A DNA stretch of 64,000 nt from Clavulina sp. PMI_390 (Eukaryota > Basidiomycota > Agaricomycetes > Cantharellales > Hydnaceae). The notes beneath the pieces were generated by a model. That model made no database searches, was not told where the DNA came from, and saw only the letters and a program-made list of their open reading frames with translations. The DNA lies in assembly GCA_015039315.1 (NCBI GenBank), contig WIDE01000042.1, forward strand, positions 37,675-101,674. The letters are read 5' to 3'. Shown here piece after piece: positions 34,148 to 46,319 of the stretch (positions are counted from its first letter, which is position 1; every line of letters starts with the position of its first letter). The position numbers and the translations under genes were made by a program.

Positions 34148-34542
34148 TCTGACATCCTAATCTATTTCTGACTCACATTGACTTGAAGCGGCTGCTCTAG
34201 GCCCCGAAGATGTTCAAAGAAATAGCGCGAACAAATTTTCGATTACGCAGACTCTTTGTTAGCAAGAGATGGAATTAAGGTCGTGATTCTGTGGGTACAT
34301 GTAGAGTGGCAAAATTGAGAAGGAACCAAGATAGCTTTGACGGACGCGACGAGTCTGGAGGGAGATTCTGGGCATGAGCCATAGGTTCCATATACAGGCG
34401 TTGCAGGCACGACTTTGATGTTAGTCTCAAGTGATTGAGAGGAGAAGCACAGTCCAGGAGTTGGCGCTTGCCGCCGCTACCGCTTCTTGCCCCGAAACTC
34501 AATACTGCCGCACAACGCAGTCGCAACTTCATTTCGCCTTCT
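34148..34542. other. Intergenic, upstream of the MYND gene
   Basis: About 395 bp between the inverted-repeat element and the chosen ATG. The reading frame stays open upstream to about 34435 but without an earlier in-frame ATG, so a 5' exon cannot be ruled out. Confidence 0.4.
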
Positions 34543-36331
34543 ATGATTTCCTGTGAAGAAGAGGCGCAAAAGGCCGTCTGCGCCACCATAAGGCCGATTC
34601 TCGAATTTGTGGATTCGGAATACTTCAATTGTCATAGGCATGGGTTCACTACTTCGGAAGCTCACCACATATGCAGCCACCTTGCCAAGACATTTGCGAA
34701 TCGGAGGCAAGCAGATATGATGGTTATCCTCAAACGTACACAGGAGTTAGGCGCTTTCCAAACCATTCTCGCCTTGCTGTTGGATATCGCCCCGTTCGTT
34801 GGGAGTCTCTCGCCTGCGGAGTTGGAGGCGGATTGGGACAATGGTCAGGTTAGCCCACATACTCTGTCCGATTAAGGACCTTAGACTAGAACATCTTGCT
34901 GCATTCTTCTAGCCCTCGGTGTGGTTTTCACTCGTCAGCAGTTTTGGTCTGATGACGCTTGAAATCTTGGAGGCTAAAAAACTGTTGCCATCTTTATATG
35001 ACGAGATCAAGGTTCACTATCAGAGGTCAGGCCTTGAACTCATCAACATCCTTCTCAATAGTAAAAATCTATTCGAGAGAGTGGACGGTAGGATTGGAAA
35101 AGTCCTCATGGATATACGTTCCCAGCTTTTCCGGTTCATGCCGCATCGAGTATTTGAGGATGCCACTGATTCTTTGCCCCCAGATCTCAGGTATGTGAGG
35201 CTCTTATAAGTCGTAGGGCTATTTGAATATTTTGTACCAGGCAGCCCTATTATGAGGCTGGCTTTGCGTTTTTCTGGAGGTTACGATACAGCTGCACGGT
35301 GCCTGGCGACCCTCTGCTTTCTCTTCGGAAGGGGACCTTTGATTCAGCATCTGCGTGTCTATATGACACAATGCATGACATGATCCGCCTCTCACCGACC
35401 TCTCTAGCTGGGGCTATTCCTCGGTTGACGGGGCATTCATATAAAGAACTCATTGATCAATGCTTCACTGTAATCCAATATCCCTTAGGGTTTGGCGTTA
35501 CCCCCAATAAAGAGTGGTGTCTCCTCGCCATGGTTGTTGTTGGAGACCGCCACAACGACGTCATACAAGTTTTGACATCGCACTACTTCATTACTCGCTC
35601 TGCTGAACAAGCATCTACCAACATCTCTGAGTTTTGTGGTCAGCCCAACGGTCCAAGTAAAGATGCTGCCCTTTGGTTCCTTGACATAATCAACGCATGG
35701 ACCAGCTATGCAGCTGCTGTGATCCGGAAAGCACATTTAACGGAGTTGGTTCAGGCTTCGAATGAAGTCAGTGACTCCGGTCTCCTATTTGTATTGGAAG
35801 CATGGCAAAGCAGCGAAGCATGCGAAATTTTAGCACAAGAGGTCGATGTTTCATGTGAGTTCTTAGTAGTTTATCATCAACAAGGGCCGGCGAGGGTGCT
35901 AAAAAAGTCACCTCGAACAGACATGATCTCTGATCTTCTTCCCAACATTGTTGAGCTATGTGTCTCTGCGTATAAACAGTCAAATGGCATGAATAAGCTA
36001 CGTGATGTAGCTCGCCATCTCCATATCATACGACAGCGATCCGACTCAAAACCGTTCATATCGGATAAGATCAAAAAGGAGTGGGCGAAGGCTGGCTCAT
36101 GCCCTGAGGAATTTTTGGGGGAGGAGCTTCCGGAACGCATTTGCGGGCTCCCGGGCTGCACTTCTCAAAGACCTGCCAAGCTCCAGTGTGCGCGGTGCAA
36201 GAAGCAGTATTATTGCTCGCAGAAGTGCCAGAAGCCGTACGTCTCCTTGATAACTTCTAACCATAGTCCTTCGCTCAAGGCTTCATAGTGACTGGAGATT
36301 GCACAAGAAATACTGTGCCAAAGCAGATTAA
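34543..36331 (+). CDS. MYND zinc-finger protein
   Basis: Exons: 34543-34848, 34913-35190, 35241-36236 and 36289-36331 (1623 nt, 540 residues). The C-terminus carries a MYND-type zinc finger: CGLPGC, then LQCARCKKQYYCSQKCQK, then DWRLHKKYC, with the seven Cys and one His in the usual spacing. The finger is split by the last intron exactly after CQK, as in the two other MYND genes at 59491 and 61678. The remaining ~490 residues are alpha-helical with no recognised domain and differ from those genes. MYND fingers bind proline-rich partners; here the role is unknown. Start codon chosen as the first in-frame ATG. Confidence 0.8.
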
Positions 36332-37206
36332 TCCCTCCGAGTCGTTCCGTAGCTGCCCTTCGAGCTGTTACGAGCATCATAGTGTTACTCAGCGGATCGA
36401 TGACTTTTATGTGCGATGGCGTTGATTCTTTAAATGATAATTTGTCTTATTGATAGTGGAAAGCTTGCCTTTCGCAAAAGACAAAAAATCAATTGGAATG
36501 TCGAGTGTTGGCGGAATCCAGCAAGTGACATGCGCGACGTTCAACTACCTGCCAATCGTGACTAATGCCAAACGTTTGAGGATGGAAGCAGAATGAACTA
36601 ATCATAATTCGGATGAGTTGGGAGTACCCTATGATATCCATAGAGCTAGAGAGAGAGCATGGGATGTACTATTACAAAGGGTATGGCGCTAAAATTTGTT
36701 ACACATGTTAATGGAACGAGACACCAGCCAGCCAGCGCTCGCGATACTCGAGAGACACAGAGAGAGAGAGAAAACCAAGCGGCAAGCCCCATACACGTAC
36801 ATCATCATACATGGATGGGCGGCGCTGCTGAGATGGGAAAAGACAACATGAAATGTGGAGATGACAAGTGCTAGTTAGTGTCTTGAGAGGGGGAGATGAG
36901 ATCATCGTGTACGAGTGCGAAAATGCGCGTGTGTTCATGAAGAAGCGAGGAAAGCGAGGGAAAGCAGCACTTGACCTGAGCTGAATGGACAAAGAAAAAG
37001 AAGAATGTTGAAATGCGAGAGTGCTAGTGCGAAAAAGATGATGTTGACTTTCGTGACGATGAAAGAGATGCAATTGATGAAAAAATGCGCAGACCGTTGG
37101 GTTGCTGTATATGACGATGAAGATGTCTCAAGGGTCCAAACGATACCAAACCAGATCAATCCAGAGCAGAAAAGCAGGTGAGAAGAGCGGGAGGCGGAAG
37201 TCCAGC
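36332..37206. other. Convergent 3' region, source of the 32999 duplicate
   Basis: 875 bp between two convergent genes. The 3' flank of the OTU gene at about 36,595-36,870 is the parent of the decayed copy at 33000-33200. An AGAGAGAGAG microsatellite lies near 36,765. No gene is seen. Confidence 0.5.
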
Positions 37207-40200
37207 TCAAATCTTGAGCTCCTTGAAGCCTCGCACGTCCATCCTCCCGCTTCCATTCTTCGCCCACTCCCCTCCCGCCTCTCCCCCAGCACCTTCAGCG
37301 GCTAGCTCGTCAGGGTGTCGTATCGACCCCGGGCGCTGGCCGTTGACCTTGAGAATGACCCTTCTTGGGCCTCTCGTCCCAGATGCAGTCGTCGACGTGG
37401 AAGCAGAAGACACTGGAGCAGAGGAGGGCGTGAACGCTTTCTTAGGCTTGGGTAGCCCAAGCTTCTTTCGTTCACGCCTCGTGAGGGCCTTCTCTCCATC
37501 TGCCGAGGATTTTGCGGCTTTGGACTTGGCAGAGGTGTAAGGGTGTGATTGTGGGAGGGGATGGAGGCGAGATTTGGATTTCTGTGGTGACGGTGAGGGG
37601 GATGGGGAAGATGATGATTTCGAGGTGGAGGCAGGGTCAAGCGCGCGGAATGTAGAAGGTGAATGGGAGGGCCGAAGCGTCGCGGCAGGAGACGGTGGGC
37701 CTCCAACCCTCCCACCCACAGCAAGCCCACCTACAAGCTCGTTCTCAACTGCTTCCTCCTCATCATAGTCATCATCCTCAATATCATCGTACTCGTCATC
37801 ATCGTAATCGTCATCCTCCTCATGCCGCGTCGACTGCGATACGACAGACCCACCCGGCCCAGCATCCACCTCACTTGCGCTTGCGCTTGGGTCCGCATCG
37901 TCGAGGCCAGTGGTGGTGCTACGGCTCGTCGTGGAGCTCGCGCGCGAGAGCGGAACTGGGAGGAAGGTACCATCCTTCGCTCCCGATTCCGTTGCTGCCC
38001 CCGCGCTCAAGGGAAACCCCATCGCCGATCCATCCGCAGGTGGGCTCACCGCTGGGTTCAAGCCGCTTTTCGCGGCAGCTGCTGAGCGGTGGGCCGCCAT
38101 CGGTGTCGTCCGCGCTGAGGACCCTCCACCCTTCACTTTAGCGCGCTTCGCGCTCCGCGTCTCACTGTCCTCGCTCGCAAACCCATTCCCGTCCTCATTC
38201 GCACCGTCACCATCGACGAAATGTCGCTTGGGACTCGAACGCAGCAGTGACGGGTCGTATGCTCGTGTTCGTGCCGACGACGACGAGAGTGGGGGTGTGG
38301 ACGGTGCTGAGGAAGGGGTTTGGGAGGCGATGTTTGACTGAAGTAGGAGAGATGGGGAATCAGAGGCGGACGCGGAGGCAGATTGAGGGTTTTGAGGAAC
38401 GAGGTATTGGGAGTCGACTGGTGTGGCAGGGGCGAGGGACGATGACGCAGTCGAGGCCGAGGATTGAGAGTGCGCTGCTGTGGAAGCACCGGATGACGAA
38501 GATGAAGAGCCCGCGCTCGCGGTTGATGCAACGGTTGATGTGGCGGAAATGGCGGAGGGAGAGAGGGACCGTGGGACTGTAGATGGGGAGCGGGAAGGGG
38601 GGAGGGTGGATGCGGGGGTTGTAGCTGCGGAGACAGCAGGGGTGAGGTGACTGGGTAGGGAGGTAGGGGCAGGGGCAGGTGCGGGGGAGGGAGAGGGTAC
38701 AGGGGCAGGAGTCGCCGCCGCAGCGGCAGCGGGCGTGACAGGTAGAGGATGCTTCCGCGGCCGCCCTCGCGGACGTTTGATTTTCGCTGGCGGCGGTAGT
38801 GGGGTGGGGGTAGGTACGGTGAGGGTAGGAAGTACAACAGGAGGAGGTGGGGGAGGAGCGACGCTTCGCGAAGGTACTGACGGTGGCGCTTCCTCGGGCG
38901 GTTCCTCGTCATCGGCAGAGTTCGTGTTGGGATCAGCATAAGCCACCAGTGGTCGCTCGCCCGCTGCTGTCCGTAATGAGGAGAAGTGCTCCCAATCGTG
39001 ATAGCTATTTGTGGTCAGACAGCGTTAAATGAGGGAAAATTGGGAGCGCGAATAAACAACTGACGCAATATAGACAGTATTCCCTATGCTGGGAGCGCCG
39101 CCCTCTCCATCGTGTTGGTCATCTAGTGAAGTACGTCGCTTGTCTCTCTTTGATCTTCTCTTTTCTCTTTCATCATCAGGAGAGGCTGGCCGAATCTCTG
39201 CAAGCTCTGCAGATGGTGAAGCAGGGAAAGCTGCACCCGCGTCCCACTCGATCACGTAGACGAGGCCAGGCTGGATGACTTTGACGTTCTTGCGCTTCAC
39301 ATGTGCAAAGGCTGAGATCTCAAGATGGCCGCCATAGGTCCCTGTTGTGCCATTGGTGCATCAAGAATTTTAATATTTTTGCGATGAAGGCGCGGGAGGT
39401 GGAGGTAATTCGGAACCGAGGCAGGGGGGTGTTGCACATCGATGGCGATGCCGACAGGATGTCGCGTGTTTGATGGGCAGTACAGAAAGAAACGAACGAA
39501 TCATCGCATCGCAATCCAACTCACGTCGAGTCACAGAAACATTGAGAGAGCGAGGCTTGAGTCGATGCTTACCAGGTTGTCGCATACACCGCAGATGATC
39601 TTCAAAACTCCGATCGTCCTCAACAAAGCCTTCGTACCGTTCAGGGTATTTGGCCATCCATGTTGTAATTTCAGTGCGCAGATTAAGATGGTAGACCTCG
39701 GTGCCATAGAGTTGGTCACTGAGGGCGCGAAAGAGACAGTTGCCGTCGCCGAGGGTGTCGTGCAGACGGAGGCCGAGGGTTTCGAGCTGCGCGGCGAGCT
39801 GAACCGAGCTGTCCGGGTCCGCCAGCTGATGACAACGCGTTCAGCAAGGAGTCATAGGGTAAGGCAATCATAATTATAGGTGAGATATTGCGACGCGCGA
39901 GTCGACGATGGCGTGTGGGATGGATGGATGTGTGTGCGCATCATCATCAAAGGGCGGCGTGGTGGTGTTGGTGGTCAGCACAGGGAACACAGCTCAACCG
40001 CACGCGACACGAGCATCGTTGGAGAGCGTACCTTTGGCTTGTGCATACGAGTGCGCGACCGCGCTGAGCATCACATCGAGATCGGCAGCCAAAAAATAGA
40101 AAAGAAAACCCGCCAAGATACAATAAGTGAATCATCCGGCCTCATTGGGTGGCCCAGGGCCGCGCCGAGAGGAGAAAACATACGCGGCAGCCGCTGCACG

Positions 40201-40220
40201 TGGCGCTTTCCCTTTGCCAT
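37207..40220 (-). CDS. OTU-domain deubiquitinase with AT-hook tail
   Basis: Cysteine protease predicted to remove ubiquitin. Five exons: 40184-40220, 40032-40063, 39573-39825, 39065-39341 and 37207-39004 (2397 nt, 798 residues). The OTU domain covers about residues 35-215: GLRLHDTLGDGNCLFRALSD with Asp50 and catalytic Cys53, GTYGGHLEISAFAH, and YHDWEHFSSLR with catalytic His206, as in the OTUD3-like group. An AT-hook (RPRGRPRK, 277-284) follows, then about 400 residues of Pro/Ala/Ser-rich sequence with an acidic run. The conserved basic end contains TRRERKKLGLPK near 708-720. The AT-hook suggests DNA or chromatin contact, which is unusual for an OTU enzyme; that role is inferred. The first two exons are tiny and could be missed by gene finders. 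A decayed copy of its 3' end lies at 32999-33345. Confidence 0.87.
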
Positions 40221-40942
40221 CACAAGGCAAGGTCACTGAGGGTGTGCTCAGTGTTTCTAGGATTTTACTGGATTTTATACGAGCGTGTGGAGGTGGGACA
40301 AGTCAAGAGGACAAGCTTAGTAGGGTTGGCTGGAGCCTGGTTCCAAACCCGGCGCTTAGATCGGCGACTCACACGATCCCCACCTGCTTACCACTCTTGA
40401 ATCTGGCCACGTGGAGTACACGGTTCGCGATCGATGCAAGAGATTGTCTCAGGAATATTCTGGTCTTTTTTTGGCGAATTTAAGATACTGCTGACAGTCA
40501 GTGGGGGCTGAGCGAGGCGTGAGTGCGGGGCGATAGGAGGATATCAGTAGCAGCGGTTGCTCCTGAATGATAAATTAAGGCTCTCTCTCTCAAATCGTTT
40601 TCATCGATTATCGGGAACAATCACTATACAATGACAGCTCTCGTGGAATCCAACAATTCATATCCCTTGTTCTCATATGAAGTGGTCTGATCGTCGCCTC
40701 TTCCTATGGGGCAAAGGTAATTCAAGAGGCTCTGAGACGCGTGCTCCTAGAATCTCCATGCTGGTTCAATCGCCTCGAGGCCTCGGGCTGGCCCCATCCT
40801 CCAACATCTTCATATCACTGGCAATGCAATCATTCAATATGTCGTCCAACTCCGGCAGGACGCTGGACTGATGGCTCCCACAAACAGCATGCACTGACTA
40901 GATTTTGACAATATCAAGGGAACGAGAAGGGCCATCAAAGCA
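40221..40942. promoter_or_regulatory. Intergenic; promoter of the OTU gene
   Basis: 722 bp between the OTU gene start and the 3' end of the first array gene. Open frames are short. A GGTTCCAAACC resembling a tRNA B box at about 40,339 has no matching A box. Confidence 0.4.
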
Positions 40943-42929
40943 CTAAAATTTGTATATAGTAGTAACACATCTTCGTATCACCGGATCTACCCTGTGGACA
41001 GCCAATCTCCCCGACGTCTCGTCCCATAAGAACTGCATCGATGACGAGTGCCTTGCCTCCGCCATTTGCTCCACCGTTTCACTCGTCTCTCCTCCCAATG
41101 GATTCGAACGAGAGGTCCGAACATATAGTGGCTTATGCATAACCTGCTGCCCCGAACCATCAAGGTCGCTGATCACGATTGTAGACTTAGTTGTGTGAAC
41201 CGCTAATGCTGGTGTAACATGACTAAGGATCCGACTGTTCCCTGTAATGCAGTCCGTACGCGGCCACTCATATTGATCATGACTGACAGAAGTTCGCGCG
41301 TGCGTACCGAGGTTGGAGTGAGCAATGCCGCCCGGGGTGTGCTGCGCGATGCCAGAGTGTCTAGTCCGAGCAGGCCACCCGCCATTCGGAAGTAGCACTC
41401 GTGTGAAAGGTGTGCTGTACTCACGCGGGTCTCCGATAGGGCGTGATAGTATAGATCCAGTTTCGGCATCAATATATGGCTCACCCATCTTCTTGACGAA
41501 CAGTTCCCTGGAAAGCATGTATGGCCTCTCACTTACGCCAGAGTACCACACTAAGAGCACGCGCTCGCCTGAGACAGGGTCACGCCGGGTCTCAAGGGAC
41601 ACAAACGTCCCAGCGTTCCCCTCATCTCGATCATGCACCTCGAACCATGACGTTGGGCGAGGCGACAAGTCAGGTTCGGGATCCAATGCGCCAAGGTGGG
41701 CAATGCAAATCTTGCCGCCCCAATTGTGAAAGAAGATGAATTCGTTCTTGTAGATCTCCACATTCGTCACATCCTGTGGACGGGATATTAAAGTGTTAGA
41801 TGTCGACGGTAATTGACTACTCATGGGATCGCGACCAACGCACGAGATGCTCAGGGTACAAAGACATAATTCGTCCAGTATGGAGGTCAATGATTCGAAG
41901 CACCTTCACGCTGTCCACACTATCACTCAAGATGAGATACTGCCCTTGAATCTTCAGCGTGGCAAAGCCTCCGCCTCTGCGCATGTCGAGGTCGCCGAGA
42001 TACTTGCAAGGAAGAGGCTTTGAAGAGAGAGAAGGACAGAATGGTTGGAAGAATACGTTGAACCGGGTGCGTTCGCTGTCGATATGTGGGTCAGCTGTAG
42101 TTACGATTTGCAGAGATTTGGAGGTGAAGGAAATTAAGCACGCACAAGAATGCAGCGATCACCACAAGCCCTTCAACCCCCTGGCAAGTAAATAATTGGG
42201 CAACAATATTCAGTGGAGACCACAGCTCGGAAAATATTTCTCGAGAAACCTGGATCGGAATAGTGTACTGGATTCCGCTTCTCAGATCGGATATGAGCAG
42301 TCGGTTTTGGAGCCAGGAAACGACCACCTCTCCGCCAGGCGTGATTGCCATGTTCAGATATTCTTTAGGGACACAGTTACGCAGAGTTAGTGCGAACGGC
42401 TCTATGATGAGTTTTGGTTGACGAAGCTGGTGCCTAATCCGCATTGTCTCAACATAACGGGCGCGATAGTCTCTCCTAAGGAGACTGAAGCGGGCGGGAT
42501 CATACCCGCGAAGCCAAACAACCGGTTCAACGGTAGTAGGGGCAGAGATGTATTCCTCTGGAGGATCTTCTCTCGTGAACCAATCAGCCTCAGGAAGCAC
42601 GAGGGCGAACGGTTGTAACGGTGCAAGACGTTCAGTCGCTCGAGGCCATGCGCGCAGCCACACGATCTTTGCCAAGGAGCAAGAATAGAGAGTTCGACAT
42701 GTCTACTGTTTGCTCAGTATTGCAATAGCATAATGACTCCAGTTTGTGGCCGACATACATGGCTGATCGCGATGAGATCTCTCGGCTCCAGCTCTTCGCA
42801 GAGGATTGCGATGAGGATATCAGGCGGCAGATTGACTAAAGAGACAGACGAATCGACTTTCTCTAAAACTTCCAATGTCTTAATGATCGATTCCGAGGCG
42901 GATATATCAAAACTCTTCGACATCTTCAT
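40943..42929 (-). CDS. F-box-like array protein 1
   Basis: Member of a five-gene tandem family with a fixed four-exon plan. Exon 1 (about 42,760-42,929) gives an F-box-like start, LPPDILIAILCEELEPRDLIAISH. Exon 2 (about 42,130-42,705) begins TCR and carries WPRATERLAPLQP, LVLPEADWF, YRARYVETMRIRHQLRQPKL and TPGGEVVVSWLQNRLLISDL. Exon 3 (about 41,850-42,070) has FNVFFQPF and VLRIIDLHTGRIMSLYP. Exon 4 (40,943-about 41,772) runs from DVTNVEIYKNEFIFFHN to WDETSGRLAVHR and IYKF. The repeated strand-rich segments (LLISDLRSGIQYTIP, IIDLHTGRIMSLYP, YKNEFIFFHNWGGKICIAHL) look like blades of a beta-propeller. F-box plus propeller suggests an SCF substrate receptor, by inference. Two nearby ATGs (42929, 42923) are possible starts. 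Confidence 0.75.
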
Positions 42930-43186
42930 GCAGAAGAGCTCGAGACATGGATTGATCGAGGTCGTGTGGTGATGACCTCGTGGCCGGCCTCAAGGCTTCC
43001 GGCTGGCCCCGATCACCTTACCCCTCGCATTAGAAGGAATATCTCGCTTTATCCCTTTCTTCATATAGCCGTGTATAGGAGAACAAGCGGCCTCTTGTTG
43101 ATAGCTCGTGGTTGTCACAAGTCCGAGTCCCTCACTACATTGCTGGTGATACGTAAGGCACAAACTAATTGATCAAAGATTCGCCC

Positions 43187-44671
43187 TTAAAACTGATATA
43201 TGGTGAAAGACAGCGTGTTTGTCCTCCAAGACGAGTTCTCAACAGCAAGCCTTCCCGACAGCTCATTCCATAGAATAGTATCTTTCAAGGACGACCATTG
43301 TGCAAACTGCTCTTCTGCGCTTGCTGGTTTTGCTCCCCGTCGTCCCCGCTGAGACTCTCTTGGGGTGGAAATGTGCAACGGTTTGTGTACGAGACGCCCG
43401 GATTTGTCCAGACTTGTAAGCACTGTGGTCACCCCGTCCCACACGCCACGCCGCCCCATCCGTACAATATGGCTGAGCGGTGCGCTGTTCCCCCTTGTGC
43501 AATTCGCGTGAGGCGGATCGTAGGACTCGGTAGGAGTGGCACCAACACGCCTCTGTGCCTTGAGGTTCGAGCGGGCGATCTTGCCGAATTCATTATGACT
43601 ATAGTCGGTGTCGTCCGAGAACAAGTCGTGCGTAAATGGTGCAGTATATATGATAGGAGGTCCGGTGGGCCGGGGTCGGATTCCCCCATCTCTACTGTCA
43701 ACATACGGTTCACCAATTTTGATGAGGTGCATCTTACGCGGCAACCCCTCTACCTCTGCCAGGAACCATATGAAGAGGACGGGTTGCTTCGAGACAGGGT
43801 CGAAACGGGTTTGCACGGATGTGAGCATCCAGACGTTGGTGATGGTTGGGAAGTCTAGCCCCAGCCAGCTTTGTGGGGGAGGGGAGACGTCAGCGTCAGC
43901 GTCCAGTACGCTCAGTTGTGCGCTAAACATCGTGCCTCCAAAATCGTGGAAGAAGATGATTTCGTCATTGAAGATCTCTGGATCACGACTGTAGAACTAA
44001 ATTATAATAAAGAGTAAGGTTTTAGAGGTGAATAATGATGCGTTAGCCCGGGAAGATGATAAAATGGAGCGTACAGGACAATATAATGACATCTCGCGTC
44101 CAATGTGGAGATCGATGATCCTAAGCTTCGTCCTACGACTCGCGCTCTCTTCACGGTAGATAAGATAATGACTCTTGATCGTCAATGCATCCAATCTTCT
44201 GCAGGGGGGTAGATGGCCAAGGTGTTTCAGGGGGGGCGGTTTTGTAGTTTGGGACGCCACAAAGGGCTGGAAAACGACATTGAGTTGGTCTTGCTTGCTG
44301 TTCAGGGTGCAGTTAGGCGGCGGTTAGGTCATTAGCATGTGCGAGAAGCATAAATCTCACAAGAATGGAGCCACCAACAGTAGCCCTTCACTCCCCTCAT
44401 AAGTGAATATCTGGGCGACGATTGTTGCCGGCTGCAGAGCACTGGCGTTGGCACTTTTGTATTGAAGTGGGACAATATATTGGATCCCATATCGAATATC
44501 GAACATCAGCAATCCCCGCTGAGTCCAGCAGACCAACACTTCTCCTCCAGGCGTGAATGTCTCGCTACTCTCAATCAGTTGATCGGACGAGGAGACATCG
44601 CGAACTAGCGCAAGCGGTTGCATTACAAGCTTTGGTTGACGAAGCCGATGTCTGATACGCATTATCTCGAG
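43187..44671 (-). CDS. F-box-like array protein 2, N-terminus lost in gap
   Basis: C-terminal three-quarters of an array protein. The last exon starts near 43,985 and ends at 43187 (VMFSAQ-like start after the junction, ending WNELSGRLAVENS, FTIYQF). The preceding exon is about 44,010-44,290 (RIIDLHIGREMSLYCPV). The second exon begins at the gap edge, 44671, and reads LEIMRIRHRLRQPKLVMQPL then TPGGEVLVCWTQRGLLMFDI. The F-box exon and the first part of exon 2 are missing because of the 10-N gap. The remaining sequence is nearly identical to array protein 3, so this is one of a very recent duplicate pair. Nothing in the visible part is frameshifted. Confidence 0.7.
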
Positions 44672-44681
44672 NNNNNNNNNN
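44672..44681. other. Assembly gap (10 N) joining two paralogues
   Basis: Ten N separate exon 2 of array protein 2 from the middle of exon 4 of array protein 3. The missing DNA must include the end of one gene, the spacer and the start of the other, so the true gap should be well over 1 kb. Confidence 0.95.
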
Positions 44682-46319
44682 ACACGCCTCTGTGCCTTGA
44701 GGTTCGAGCGGGCGATCTTGCCGAATTCATTATGACTATAGTCGGTGTCGTCCGAGAACAAGTCGTGCGTAAATGGCGCAGTATATATGATAGGAGGTCC
44801 AGTGGGCCGGGGCCGGATTCCCTTATCTCTGCTGTCAACATACGGTCCACCGATTTTAATGAGGTGCATTTTACGCGGCAGCCCCTCTGCCTCTGCCAGA
44901 AACCATATGAAGAGGACAGGTTGCTTCGAGACTGGGTCGAAATGGGTTTCCACAGATGTGAGCATCCAAACATTGGCGATGGTTGGGAAGTCTAACCCCA
45001 GCCAGCTTTGTGGGGGAGGCGAGACGTCAGCATCAGCGTCCAATGCGCTCAGTTGTGCACTAAACATCGTGCCTGCGAAATCGTGGAAGAAGATGATCTC
45101 GTCGTTAAAGATCTCTGGATCGCGACTGTAGAACTAAATTGTAATAAAGATTAAGGTTTTAGAGGTGAACGATGATGTGCCAGTCTGGGGAGATAATAAA
45201 ATGGAGCGCACAGGACAATATAATGACATCCCGCGCCCATTGTGGAGATCAATGATCCTAAGCTTCGTCCTACCACCCGTGTTCTCTTCGCGATAGATAA
45301 GATAATGGCCCCTGATCGTCAATGCATCAAATTTTTTGCAGGGGGGTAAATGGCCAAGGTGTTTCAGGGGTGGTGGTTTTGTAGTTTGGGATGCCACAAA
45401 GGGCTGGAAAACGACGTTGAGTACGTCTTGCTTGCTGTTCAGGGGTGCAGTTAGGCGACAATTTGGTCCTTATAAAGTGCTAGAAGCATAATCTCACAAG
45501 AATGGAGCCACCAACAATAGCCCTTCACTCCCCTGGTGAGTGAATATCTGAGCGACAATTGTTGCTGAATGCAGAGCACCGGCGCTAGCAGTTTTGCATT
45601 GAAGTGGTACGATATATTGGATCCCGCGTCGCATATCGAACATCAGTAATCTCTGTTGAGTCCAGCAGACCAACACATCTCCTCCAGGCGTGAGAGTCTC
45701 GCTACTCTGAATCAGTCGATCGGACGAGGAGACATCGCGAAGTAGCGCAAGCGGCTGCATCACAAGCTTTGGTTGACGAAGCCGATGTCTGATACGCATT
45801 ATCTCGAGATATCGGGCTCGATAGCTCCTATGAAGGAGGTCAGATCGCACAGGGTCATACCCACTGAGCCACTGGATAGGCTGAGTAGTGGTCGGACCTA
45901 GGAGAGATTCCTTTGGAAAGGTTCCTCTTACGAGTAATTCAGCTCCAGGAAGCACAAGGGGCGGTGGTTCCAGCGGCGCAAGGCGCTCAGGTGATCGAGG
46001 CCATGCACAACGCCACGCGATATTCCACGATGCGCAGGTATGGAGAGCTTGGCACGTCTTGATGTCGAGTGTGAGTATAATAAGCGCGCATAAACGCAGC
46101 ACTATAACGCACATGGCTAACGGCGATGAGATCACGCGGCTCTAGCCCTTCGCATAATATAGCGATATGGACCTCATCCGGTAGGCCCGCAAATGTTCCC
46201 TGTATCTCGTCCTGCTTGGCTTCAGGCGCCTCCTTTACAGGCGCTGGTGTGACGGCCTGAGGTAGCTGTGACTTCCGGAAAATGCTGGCTTTTCGGAGAA
46301 ACCCAGTTGCTTGCTTCAT
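44682..46319 (-). CDS. F-box-like array protein 3, C-terminus lost in gap
   Basis: Starts at 46319 (MKQATGFLRKASIF) and reads GLPDEVHIAILCEGLEPRDLIAVSH in exon 1. Exon 2 is about 45,500-46,060 (CAWPRSPERLAPLEPPPLVLP, YRARYLEIMRIRHRLRQPKL, TPGGDVLVCWTQQRLLMFDM). Exon 3 is about 45,150-45,430 (RIIDLHNGRGMSLYCPV). Exon 4 begins near 45,120 and is cut at 44682 inside a stretch that array protein 2 continues (TDYSHNEFGKIARSNLKAQR). The last roughly 115 residues are missing. Identity with protein 2 is very high through exons 2-4, which probably caused the assembly break. Confidence 0.7.

Noticed and set aside
37663..38085. Several plus-strand frames of 110-160 codons opposite the OTU gene tail
   Set aside because: They mirror the GC-rich low-complexity coding of the minus-strand gene and have no conserved content.
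40330..40400. tRNA-like B box (GGTTCCAAACC)
   Set aside because: No A box at the right distance and no cloverleaf could be drawn.
44357..45067. 236-codon frame crossing the 10-N gap
   Set aside because: It joins pieces of two paralogues through the N run; it is an assembly artefact.
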